Shown here in pieces: positions 11,671-23,214 of a stretch of 64,000 bases of DNA. The translations under genes and the position numbers were made by a program. The stretch comes from Cyclina sinensis. Taxonomy: Eukaryota; Mollusca; Bivalvia; Venerida; Veneridae. Within the stretch, counting starts at the first letter, position 1. Every line of letters starts with the position of its first letter. The DNA lies in the NCBI GenBank assembly GCA_012932295.1, contig JAAONU010000006.1, positions 32,266,882 to 32,330,881 on the forward strand, in the 5' to 3' direction. The notes below the pieces were generated by a model. It saw nothing but the letters and a program-made list of their open reading frames with translations. It was not told the DNA's origin and did no database searches.

Positions 11671-14548
11671 TACTTTTCATGCCTACCATGTTGTTCTCAT
11701 TATTCAACATTTCGTTTTTTTTTTAATAAAAAAAAAATAAGAATTTAAATAATTTGCAGTTATGAAATTATTATTTATCCCTAAAATACATTTTTTCTAT
11801 GTGAAACTAAGACTTATGTTGTTCCTAGCAAAATTCATAGTCTTTTATGTGTTCTTTTTTTTTTCATTTTAAGACATTGTGAATCACAGACATACAATTA
11901 TGTAAAAAAGTATAAGTTTGTCATGACATTTTCAAAGTACAATATTGATAAGTAAAATATTTTTTTAATGTAATTTTATATCAGGTATTAATCTCTAACG
12001 TGCCTTCTGCTTGATAATAAAAAGTACACTTTTATTCTTTTTACTATATGGCGGACTTATTCTGCAAGTTGTTCTTCTAGACGATCAAAACAGACTTGTA
12101 ACGTAATTTCCGACTTATATTGTCTGCAATTATACAGAGGTTATTGACAAAATTGTCATACAAATTAAATAACAGGAAAGCCAATTTCAGTTTGCCTTGC
12201 GTTTTAGTTTTGCATGCTTTGATTTGCGTTCTCTCCGATATTTGACAGTTTGAATGCAAACCAATGTAATTTATTTTGTAGAAGAATTAATTTTACAGAC
12301 AGACCATTAGCATTACTATGACGATGTTTTAGACCTCACCAAAAGATGAAAAGAATATAAAAACAACTAATATAAGCTGAAATATGAAGAAGATTCTTGT
12401 TGTTATTGTTGTTGTATTTACATTAATTTCATACATTTTATGTATATTTGTATTTTCTTGTTACTTTTTGCGTTTTTTTTTTAAAATAAATTCTTCTGAA
12501 AATTAAAGCCTTTATTAGTAGCCTGTGCCAATTCGGATTTTTGAAATGTGTCAATTGCAAGGATTAGATCTCGAATATTCTGTGAATCTACGTATTATTT
12601 CTTAAATTTTATAATTCTGCCTGCTTCTTAAAGTTTCCCATTACAAGAGAATAATGAAAAGAACTAGCTAACATTACATTTTATTAATGCTTGAAAAACT
12701 GCATAGAAGGTATAATTGACAATGCATTATTACAAGAAGCATCAGGGATATTGTAACATCAACATGATTCATTCTAATAGAAGCATACCTATATGTCACA
12801 ATTAAGTGATTCATATTCTCTATCATTGACTGAACATGAGCCTTTAAGTTTAGTATCTTACAAAATGAATTCGTTCAAAAGATCTCTCAATCACTCAATA
12901 AAGAAACTCATTTCTGTAATGTCCAGAACTAGACATATATTTGTATAGTTATGAAGAGCCTTTGACACTCCTATGACACTGTCATTTAGTTATGCTATTT
13001 ATTTTAGCTCCTTACCTTAACCAGTATCAGACCTACAAACAGGGCACTTCAATAGACTTCCGCGAAAAAGTTTAGAAATGATGTATTAGGTTTGACAAGG
13101 CAGAACAAATTGAAAGAATAAAGGAATGAATTACAGTTCTACTTTTGAGATGTATGCGTTGCTTTATTAATGGCAAAAGACATCTGAGAGTCTAACTCTT
13201 TAAACAAGATCGTTTTAAATATCTTTTTTAAATATTATAAGACTTTTATATCAAATGATATCTGAACCAGCTTTTCGTTGGCAAATACGTCTAAGGAATA
13301 TTATTTCAGAAAACAAGGTTCAATAATATAAAAGCTATAAAGAACTAAAATCAGCTATGCGTTATCCGTTGAAAAAAATAAGAACAAAAATGTTGAATGT
13401 ACTTCACGTGTAATTTTAATTTGTAGTTTTAACTTGTCTTAATCGTTTGTAACTCCTAGAGATAGCATCGCTGTTGCTCATTCCTTAATTTGCCTAGTGG
13501 TATAAAAATGTTTGAAATCGTTCTGCTTCTCCTCTCCCGCTATATATTTATTTCCGTTTTTATTGAAAGCAAACCTTATGGTTTTTTTTTGTAACAGTTT
13601 TACACCACTTTCGATAATATAGTGAAATTGTTTGAGAACTAAAGAAAATTAATACTTGTTTTTTGTCGAAATGCAATCTCGATTTGTATCTGTTTATCTT
13701 AAAAAACAACAACAAATTGTTAATTACTAGAAGGTACATGTTTCCGTTTATTTTGGCACTTGTTCGACAGATTCAGTTAGTGTGTTATCCTACTATTCAA
13801 ACGTCATTGCATTGATTATAGTCACTACAGAGAAGAAATGCTGTTTTATAAACAAGGCATAAAACTGATGTTTTTTCATATTATATTTTCAGGATATAAT
13901 ATGAATGTGACTTGTCCTTGATGTGTTAATATATGTTTGTTTATTTATTCTACTTCGTGCATACAGTTCAAAACCATATTGAACAAACCAATCTCTTGAG
14001 GAGCCATTTAATTGCATTACTGGTACCCAGAGGCTGAGTGATCTGAGGCATATACCACTTAGGTGCCATTACCCAACACATCTTTTTATCTTAGAATCAC
14101 AAGTGTTTGCCCTACTTTTCTTGCCAATCAGAAAAATTCTTATCCGTAAAGAATTGCGATTAATCCACTTATTCTAGCATAAAATCGCTTGTTTTTGCCC
14201 GTTTTGCCTATGTTCTAACGAGAGCAAAAAGGTGTGTTAACAAGGAAGTTCTCGCGCTCATCCCTGTTATTACCCGTTTTCAGTTATGCGCTTTACGGGG
14301 CCTTTGTAAATAATGGACGCTGATCTGTCTTTTTTGCCCCAAATCGGCAGTTTATGTAACTTTGCACGGTTTAATGTACGAAAAGGTAAAAAATAAATGT
14401 AAAAAAAGAATATTTCGTAAAAATAGCGAAAGTAGATGTTTTTGGTCACATGATGACCTATCGTCACGTGGGTTATTGTGGTTGCAGTGGTTAAAGTAGC
14501 AAAGCGTGACGTAACCGATGCGAGGAGTTTGTAAAGTGAACCTGCCAT
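11671..14548. other. AT-rich intergenic, nothing recognised
   Basis: No domain, RNA gene or ordered repeat was recognised over this stretch. Confidence 0.5.
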
Positions 14549-14857
14549 ACCATGTTGTCTGCGCAGGTGTGTCGGCACACAAGTGGGAGTGGTTCGTTTG
14601 CGGATAGGTATGTTCCAAATAAGGCAGCCAACAAAATAGTGACAGATGAAAATGAGAGGGGCAAACCCTGAGTCGGTTATAGGCTATAAAGTGAAATCTT
14701 CCGAAGTAGGAAGCCTCGGTCGGGCTCTACGCTTCTTATCTTAGGTTTCTTAGTGCTGGAGATTTCGCTTCGTAGCCTGTATCCTATACATAGATTTGCA
14801 AGTAAGAGCAGAAAGGTCATGAACATTAAGAAATAATTTGTAATCTAGATGATAAAT
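14549..14857 (+). repeat. 310-bp repeat with internal foldback, left copy
   Basis: Direct repeat of 18029-18334 at high similarity over the full length, from 'accatgttgtctg' to 'tctagatgataaat'. Inside, 14681-14716 and 14743-14778 are imperfect reverse complements ('ggctataaagtgaaatct' against 'agatttcgcttcgtagcc'), giving a hairpin of about 100 bp. The open frames on both strands are not conserved between copies, so it is treated as non-coding. Confidence 0.85.
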
Positions 14858-15576
14858 GATAACCAAACTGTTAGATGTGTCGAACATTGGAAAACTTCAC
14901 TATCTGTATAAGTTTATGTCAAAATCTGAGTTCAGTTGAAAGAGTCAAAACCGAGTTTCATATTTCTGTCCCCTATATCTCATTAGGCAGGATCGGAAAA
15001 TATTTTGCCTTAAAATAGAAATACAGTACATTTCTGCCTACTGAGAATTTTCTCTTCAAAAATTACTGCGTTTCTTCTTCTCCACCGAAACAGCAGTTTA
15101 ATTAAAAGCTGTTATGTAATTTTAATTTCATTTATTTCATAATAAGCTACACCTTATCAACATTTCACTGTTTTCATGCTAAATATTTCCAGCGCATTTT
15201 AAAAGTCCATAGGCTAGTCACACCCGCGGTGTATTTGTCTGATTTGAATCTGGCAAATTTTTAACATAAAATTGAAAATGGGAGCATATAAAAAAATTAA
15301 AACATTTGTTTTCTTTACCGCTTCTTAACGAAAATGTTTATCTATCGTTTTACAATTTAGTATTATGAAAACCAAATCACAGTTTTATATTTGCAAGAGA
15401 TTTTTTTTTTTTTGCTTTTATCCGTTGTAAATCGCCATCATATTTGAATATATGTTCTTTTGTTTTTTGCTAAAAGTTAGTGCCGTGTTGATTCGCAGTC
15501 AAAATAGTTTATAACAAATATTGACAGTGACGAGTTGGAGTGAATATATTATAAATAGGCCAATATGCGTATTTAT

Positions 15577-16140
15577 TTGTTTATTATAGTCTCATCTATG
15601 CATAATACAAATATAATTATACATAGCCATTCATAAAGAATTATAAGAGACTGTTAACCACCAAAACTGTACAACTAAAATGTCTAGACTTTATAAACAA
15701 ATCACTAAAATCACTGTAAAAATGTTAAAATCAAGCTATTTTACAATGCAGTTACATAGTATTCCGTCTTTTCTCTAAAATTAGGTAGAAGGTTTTGGCT
15801 GTAACATTTACAACATTCTCCCCAGACAGCAGGAGTTTAATATGTTCATCACTATATAATACTAAAAAACACTTATTACATCCATAGCTTTATGTAACAA
15901 AATTGATCTAATATCTGTGTATAGGGGGCAGTGGAGAAGTACATGTTTCTCATTTTCAACAACTTCAGTACCCAAATTATGACAATACATACATTTTCTC
16001 TGTTCATATGGAACATTGTTATACCGACCTATTTCTACATTGATAGGTGCTGTACCACTACGAAACTTAGCCAATGCCCCTCTATGACCTCTTGCTAGAA
16101 CTGATTTACAATATGGTTCAACAATAAAATCCTGTTTTTA
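15577..16140 (-). pseudogene. LINE 3' fragment (C-terminal reverse transcriptase end plus 3' tail)
   Basis: On the minus strand, codons from about 16133 give LAKFRSGTAPINVEIGRY and a C-x2-C...H-x4-C knuckle (CMYC, then HVLLHC), matching the end of the LINE frame at 38225-40720. A frameshift separates this from the terminal YLILEKR segment, which ends at a stop at 15752-15754. The tail at 15577-15660 matches the 3' tail of the full element near 41030-41130 ('agtctcttataattcttta', 'tatttgtattat', 'gatgagac'). The element is truncated at its 5' end near 16140. Copy 3 of the surrounding block lacks this insertion. Confidence 0.85.
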
Positions 16141-17369
16141 CAGCGAGCGTGCAACACTCTTGACCACTGAAATAAGTGCATCTCAGTACGACGACATATA
16201 ATATTTATAATCATCTCATTTACAGGAGTTTTATTTATTAACTCGCTGACGTAATTTTGAAACGTAATTGAAATGCAGGTGACACATCAGAACACGACAA
16301 ATCTATACTATGCTGGACTTATCAAATATCAATGTTTTTTTGTTGTTGTTTTTTTTTGTTTTTTGGGTTAACACAAAAAGTTAGAAGTTGTGTCAATTTC
16401 TCCTTTAATATATGTATCTCTGTTGTTTTTTTATAATTATACAAAGAGGAATATTTTGGTCATTGTATGTTAAGTTAACTGGAGAATCTAATGTCTACCC
16501 AAGGCGTCGTCCAGATGATAATATCAACTCTGTGCCTTTGCAACATAAAATACACTGTAAAGCACCTGGTCGCATTGACTTTTCGAAGTAGAGTGTTCCT
16601 TATGACCATCGTAGAGACATTGAACATTTACTTGTATCCTACACTAGATGTCTATTTGGCGTTGTGGTTCTGGAAGTTGGTGTAACGGTTTAACATGTTA
16701 GGCATTCATAGAAAGACAAGGAGCTGGCATTTGAAACTGGAATGAACAATTGAAAGTTATCATTTTAATATTGAAACAATTAATGAAATGGTGGTTGTGA
16801 ATTTTATGTTTTTGGCTTGATTATACTTGAAGCATCCCGGAATCTTGCTGTGATTGTATTTAAAAGCAATTATCCGTAACCTTTTAAAAATGTTATTTAT
16901 CTTTTATGGAGCAACAGGGAGAAGAATCATGACTGATGACGAACGTTCGTAATTAAAATGGTGTATTTCATTCCAATTACGTAATTGTGATTGCTGCGGT
17001 TATTAAATAGAATTGCATTATGTATGCTATAAACACGCAGGTTTTAATTTCATATTCCTAACTGGTCAGCATTCAATAGGATGCAGTGGTATAGAATATA
17101 GTGAATTATTTGATTTATCCCAAAAACAATTACAAACAATGATAGTAACCTTTTATTGTCTAAAACCTTTTAATTGACGTTGAACGGCAGAATTGCTGAT
17201 TCATAAATGGAACTGAAACAAACAACTTAACAGACACAAAACAGAAAGAGCTACATAACTATTTATGATGAGGGTTATGTTTTAATATTGCAAAACAGTT
17301 GTTATTTATAGTGAAATACATGTACATGTTCTCGTACAAATAGTATTAAAAAATTACCAGGTGGTGTCA

Positions 17370-17830
17370 TCTTACTATACTAGGTTTGATAGAGAAAGAC
17401 AAGAAATATTGAATACGATATTATACATGGTTTGATTGAGTAAGAAAAGAACTACTGAATAGGATATTATACATGGTTTGATTAAGTAAGATAGGAAATA
17501 CTGAATACTGCTGATTACGATATTATACATGGTTTGATTGAGTACGACAGGGAATACTGAATAGATATTATACATGGTTTGATTGAGTAAGATAGGGAAT
17601 ACTGAATACGATTGAATACGATATTATACATGGTTTGATTGAGTAAGATAGGAAATACTGAATACGACTGATTACGATATTATACATGGTTTGATTGAGT
17701 AAGATAGGCAATACTGAATACGACTGAAAACGATATTATACATGTTTTGATTGAATAAGACAGGGAATACTGAATGCGATATTATACATGATTGGATTGA
17801 GTAAGACAGGAAATACTGAATACCATATTT
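17370..17830 (+). repeat. Minisatellite, units of about 46-57 bp
   Basis: About nine units built on 'tatacatggtttgattgagt' and 'gaatactgaatacg'. Some units carry an extra 'gactgattac' or 'gattgaatac' segment, so two unit lengths alternate. The corresponding position of copy 3 (about 25572-25618) holds a single unit. Confidence 0.9.
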
Positions 17831-18028
17831 AATAAATTGGTTTGTCTTTCTCACGTTGCATATACATAATCGAGAAAAAAAAAAGTTTTGCCTTTTTCTC
17901 TGAAAATTATTAGTTCATACATATCAGATGTTTGAGAATAATTGGATTACCTAGTGCACAAAATCTACAGTCTATGTTTTCGTATATTTTATTTAATATG
18001 TGTCTGCAAATCTGACAATTGCTTACAA

Positions 18029-18334
18029 ACCACGTTGTCTGTGCAGGTGTCGCGGCACGCAAGTGGGAGTGGTTCGTTCGCGGACAGGTATGTTCCAAAT
18101 AAGGCAGCCAACAAAAAAGATGAAAGATCAAAATTGGAGGGGCAAACACTCGGATATAGGCTATTAAGTGAAATCTTCCGAATAAGGAAGCCTCGGTCGG
18201 GGTCTAGGCTTCTTCTCTTCGGTTTCTTATTGCTGGAGATTTCGCTTCGTAGCCTGTATCCTGTACATAGTTTTGCAAGTAAGAGTTGAAAGGTCATGGA
18301 AATTAAGAAATGATTTGGAATCTAGATGATAAAT
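18029..18334 (+). repeat. 310-bp repeat with internal foldback, right copy
   Basis: Second copy of the repeat at 14549-14857 in the same orientation. The hairpin arms are conserved ('ggctattaagtgaaatct' against 'agatttcgcttcgtagcc'). Confidence 0.85.
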
Positions 18335-18894
18335 TATTTATTTGAAATCCTCAAATATCAAGAAACTTCTAAAGTTTAGACAATCTACTTCTGTTGTAAA
18401 TGAATGATTTTATGTCTGGCATTCAAGAAGGGCTATTTTACACATAGGGATACTGAGCTATCAATACGACAAATCATTTTTATCGCAAACGTTTAACTTT
18501 TTCTATTATAAAGTCGACCATTACTTCATGGATCATTAGATGAGCATGTATAAATCGACGGTAATGAGTTAGATACAAATTTATTAAATAAAGATTAGTC
18601 TGAATTCTTGTCACCAACTACATTAACAAATGAAGAATTAGAAAGTAAAAACTGCAAAACAAAATATAAACATATAAAAAAATGACAAGGTGTCTAACCT
18701 TATAATATGATCTAATATTAACAACCATTTTTGTCAAGGATTTCTTTTACATACAAATGCACACTCCACAACCTCGTTCTCAAATACTGCAAAAATATTT
18801 TCATTTTCAGTGAAAATCATTTGTAATCATATTTTACCATTGAATATTTTTCTAGCAAATATTCAAGAAGGGTACTGATTTATAGACATAGAAA
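18335..18894. other. AT-rich intergenic
   Basis: Nothing recognised. Confidence 0.45.
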
Positions 18895-20335
18895 ACAAGA
18901 GCACCGCTAGGCGAAGCATTATATGCCCGAAAGGTGTTTTTTTCTAAGTATGATGCATTTGTTGTATAAGGGAGGAAACCTTAGGCTTTGGAATTAAATT
19001 ATTTGCTTTTTTGTTTTTGATTTATAATATTTTTGTTTTTAACATTTTATAATTTTGATTTTAGACTTTTATAGATCTTTGTCATATTTGAATTCAAGAT
19101 TTTATTATTTGTATAAATGTCAGTCTTTCATATTCATGCTTTATGGTTATAAAGTTATAGTGCAGACATATTGATTGTTTAGTTGATTGTCACCTTGACC
19201 TTTTATGTACTTATCCCGACAGTTTAGGGTTATCATCCTAAGAAGTTTGAAGTCTGTATGGGAAGTAGTTGTCACGTTATACAGTTTAGGTCATTGTGAT
19301 CTTGTCATCTGACCTACTGATCCTAAGATGTACGGACGTCATTTTCTGAATGTAATCAATCATCATAAAAAGTTATAAAGATTTTCAGCGGAAATAGTTT
19401 TCAGTGCTTAGGTCACTATGACGTTGATCTTTGACATACTGACCCAAAATTGCCATGGGTCATTCATTGAATTTGTGCAATCAGGATATAAAGTTTGAAG
19501 TCTCTATAACACCTGATTGTCAAGTTACATCGCGGAAATGGTTTTCAATGTTAAAGTCAAAGTGACCTTAACCTTTGAGCTACTGACTCCAAAATCAATA
19601 GGGTTCAGGCGTCGATGCAATCAAACATCATACGAAGATTTAAGTCTGTGCAACAAATGGTTATAAAGTTTTACAGCGGAAATAGTTTTCAGTGCTAACG
19701 TCACTGTGACCTTGACCTTTGACCTACTGACCTCAAAATCAATAAGAGTCATTCACTTAGTATGTGCAACCGTTATATGAATTTTGAAGTCTCTTTGACA
19801 AATGGTTGTCCTGTAACAGAATGTAAATGGTTCTTAACATTTAGGTCATTGTGTCCTTGACCTTTGACATACTGACCCCAAAATGTATAGGAGTCATTCA
19901 CTTAATATGTGCAACCAAGATATAAAGTTTGAAGTCTCTGTACACATGATTGTCAAGTTACATTGACCTTTGACCTACTGACCCCAAAATCAATAGGAAT
20001 TTTTCCTTTAATGTTTCCTAATATACTGACCCCAAAAATGTATAGCGGTCATTCACTTAATGTGTGCAATCATGATACAAAGTCTCAAATCTCTATCACA
20101 CATGATTGTCAAGTTACATGGCGGAAATGATTTTCAATGTTAAGGTCACTGACTCCAAAATCAATAGGGGCCATCCACTCAATGTGGGCAATAACCATAT
20201 GATGTTAAAAGACTGTAGGCCAAGGATTTATTCAAGATATCTTCTAGAAACCAAATTGCTAACGACTGGATGGACGGACGGACGGACCTCCAGGACCATA
20301 ACATAATATGCCTTTTTGAAAATATAAAAAGAAGC
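18895..20335 (+). repeat. Bivalve-type dispersed repeat with 'tgaccttgacc' units
   Basis: Starts at 'acaagagcaccgctaggcg' and ends in a 'ggacggacggacgg'-type stretch with 'aacataatatgcc'. Between these lie about seven degenerate units of 150-200 bp, each with some form of 'aagtttgaagtctct', 'ggcggaaatggttttcaatg', 'gtgaccttgacctttgacct' and 'actgaccccaaaatcaatag'. This arrangement is familiar from clam and mussel genomes. Whether it moves as a non-autonomous DNA element is not shown by the sequence. Confidence 0.8.
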
Positions 20336-21317
20336 AACACACACTAGTTAAAGGGGGAACTGCAGGGCCGAGCAGGTGTACTCAGTAAAATCGTTAACAG
20401 ATCAATCTATGTAACACTTACGTGTACTTTTCACTAAAACTCTACATTTCAAACCCTCCAAGAGGAAATTTTCAGTTAATTTTACCATTTTATCTGACCT
20501 GAAAACAATCCGCTAAAGAAATCCCGAAGCAAAAATACATTCTATATTTAGCGACAAGGGACATCATGTGAATGTCACGTGGTCATTCAATGGCATTTTG
20601 AAACAAATGGCGCTGTTGATAATCGGCAAGGTACACCGAATGCATGTTTTTGTTGAAATGATCACATGACATTCCCAAGCACCACCGCGGCTTTACGCGG
20701 GAAATACAAAAAATAGCTAACCTGTGCGCGTCGCATAGGATAGGAAACACCATTTTTAATTCTTTTTTATAAAATATTGGCTTGAAATATTTCGGGTGTA
20801 AATCAATATTTCAGCTTCAAATAATGATATTCAACTGATTAATAACCCTTTTCGCAAATCTGTTCCATTCATCAAACATGCTCATCTGCTTTTAAGAGCG
20901 TTGATGCGAAACTCGTATAACTCAAATATCAATATGTGTTTTGATCACAGGTAAATTTTATAATTTACCGTTCCCTGTCGACCATTTCTGTTCGTTCAAA
21001 AAAGATGTGTTTTCCATCAGCAGCCATAATATAAAGGTGTAAATTACATTTCGTTCTTATAATGCCAGTGGTTAATAAATCTCATTTTCCGCGGAATCGT
21101 TGTCATTTGTTAATGACTTGAGCCGGTAGCAAATCAATGAATCCATGATAAAGAGTCTGAGAAGATATGATTGAAATTTCTTCTGTTTGAATCTGTAACT
21201 CCTTATTATTTGAGGATAGAAAATAAGTCATCAATTGGAGAAGGTATTTAGTTTGCTTGATTCTGTCAAAATATATATTTTATTAGCTAACTCTCACTGT
21301 AGCTGTATATTAAATTA
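20336..21317. other. Intergenic, nothing recognised
   Basis: No gene, RNA or ordered repeat seen. A slightly GC-richer patch lies at about 20570-20740. Confidence 0.45.
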
Positions 21318-21325
21318 CTTTTATT

Positions 21326-22788
21326 TAGGGATGGGAACGAATATTCGAATATTCGACAAGGTTTTTTTTTTCAAATAAAGCATCGTTGATTTTTATAGAT
21401 GTATGCATTCTGATTGTGCAAAAAAAAACAGAATCTGTTTGGTATTGTGTTTCTTTATCGCGTGTCAAAATTTCACAAAATTTCCTTCATTTACACAATC
21501 TTTCGAGAATTAGTCTGCTTGAAGAGAATTATAATCAAAGAGAACATATTCTGTGAGGAAACTGTCAAGTGTGCAGACTAAAAAATCACTTTAAACATCA
21601 TAAAAAATATCATAAAATAAAAAGAGAGTATTGCTTTTTTAAAAATCAAAGTCAGTGTTTATTGGTGAACATTTTTTGTTTTAATTTTGAAATATCAGTG
21701 CAAGGAAGAAAAAAAAATCGATTTAAATAGTGATTACCGCATGGGTTCTACTTGTTCCTACGTGTACCGCGCCGTGTATTAAAGAACTAGGGAAGTTAGG
21801 AACCAGCAGAGTACCTGTCGAAAGATTGTGTAAATTGATGAAAAAACGTTGAAATTCGAAAGAAATTAGATGTTTTCTCTTGGCTAATTCTCACAGCGGG
21901 TCTTTTCGTGTACATAATCCTGAAGATAAATCATTTCTGCGTCGAAGGACACCAGCGGTGAGTGTGAATAATGCTGAACGAGTAAAATACGCGGTGTAAT
22001 TCGACGCGTGTTGACAATTTTCGTAAGACAAACATTTATATCTTTATATTTATAATGCAAATTCGTGAATTTTAGCAATTTTTGAAACGTTCTCAGACAG
22101 GCACCAAACTTGGTATATGAGTGCCTTATGTTTTCGCATTTATGAAACAAGTACTATTTCTTTACCCCAAGTGTCTGTGTTTGCCACAGGCGTAATTGTG
22201 ATACCTTTTAATTTTTTTTCTTTTTAATTGGCGCCCGTTTATTTCACAAATTTGAAAGTTGTTTGTCTCATAATATTCAAGCATTAACGTCACGTTTTAC
22301 GAAAACGAACACCCTGTCACGTTTATAACTCTATTGATTTTACTCTTTAGTTGCCCAATCAGTAGAATAGCTCAAATATTTTCTTCTTATAAGTTTATTT
22401 GAAAAAAAATCATCCTCGCTTTATGTTTGATCACCGCTTAAAAATATTGAAATAAGCTGTATGGGAAAAGAAAAACATGCACCCCTCTCGTGTTTGTACT
22501 TATTTCACGCGGTTTTGATGAACGGAATATATTATGTATTGCCTTAATAAGTATTTAAAACTTATCACTTAATAAGTATTTCAAACTTCCACAAAACAAG
22601 CCTTTTCTACGACATTTGTATATAAAACATAGCTGTTTCCCCGACAAGGTACGGGTGATAAAACTGTACCAATGTTCGGATACCAAAATTCGGGTAACTG
22701 ACTGAACTGAAAAACAAATCTTCCAATATATTCGAATATGGCAAAGCGAATATTCGAATATTGATATTTGTATTCGTTCCCATCCCTA
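21326..22788. mobile_element. Non-autonomous hAT-like DNA transposon
   Basis: Both ends carry the terminal inverted repeat TAGGGATGGGAACGAATA, and each adjoins a 'gaatattcgaatattcg'-type palindrome. The outer flanks are the exact 8-bp direct repeat CTTTTATT at 21318-21325 and 22789-22796. An 8-bp target duplication with TIRs containing a GGGATGGG-type core fits the hAT superfamily. No transposase frame is present in the 1463 bp. An internal inverted repeat ('tttacacaatctttcga' near 21490 and its complement near 21818) is also visible. Confidence 0.85.
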
Positions 22789-22796
22789 CTTTTATT

Positions 22797-23214
22797 GCAA
22801 CGAAACAGCTGAAGACAATTTAAGAGACAGAACATTGTACCTGTATTGTTTTATTTTTGTTGATATCCTATAAGAATTTAGAGATTTTTTCAGCCTTGAA
22901 AGAGAAGAAAATAATTCCAGATTATTAATGACATAGACTTATTCCTACCAGACATGAATACACCTCTCTTATTGGAAAAAAAGTTAGCGAGTCCTTCAGT
23001 AAAAGACATAAATCAGATGTTTAATTAAACTAACTTTAAATAACGTCATCTTTTAGTTCAACTGAATATTTATGTATGGATTCCCACCCTCTCTCTCTCT
23101 CTCTCTTTCTCTCCTGTTTTCTTTTTACCAGTTAATCTTGTCGTGAGGCTTACTTAAAAAAAGAGTTATTTATTACTCGATTCAATAGTTCTAAACAAAC
23201 TGATAGAAATTCCA
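22797..23214. other. Intergenic with CT microsatellite
   Basis: A (CT)n run lies at about 23088-23114. No gene seen. Confidence 0.6.

Larger units (their letters stand above)
14880..18022 (+). repeat. 3-kb duplicated block, copy 2
   Basis: Collinear with 23215-26776 from 'aacttcactat..gta' and 'gtcccctatatctcattagg' at the left, through 'ctggagaatctaatgtctac' and 'catgactgatgacgaa', to 'ctgcaaatctgacaa' at the right. It carries a LINE fragment (15577-16140) and an expanded minisatellite (17370-17830) that copy 3 lacks. It is flanked directly by the 310-bp repeats at 14549 and 18029. No conserved coding frame is shared by the two copies. Confidence 0.85.

Noticed and set aside
14270..14618. 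Overlapping minus-strand frames of 88-102 codons (also 17910-18297)
   Set aside because: They overlap the 310-bp foldback repeat, which explains their shared text, and frames differ between copies.
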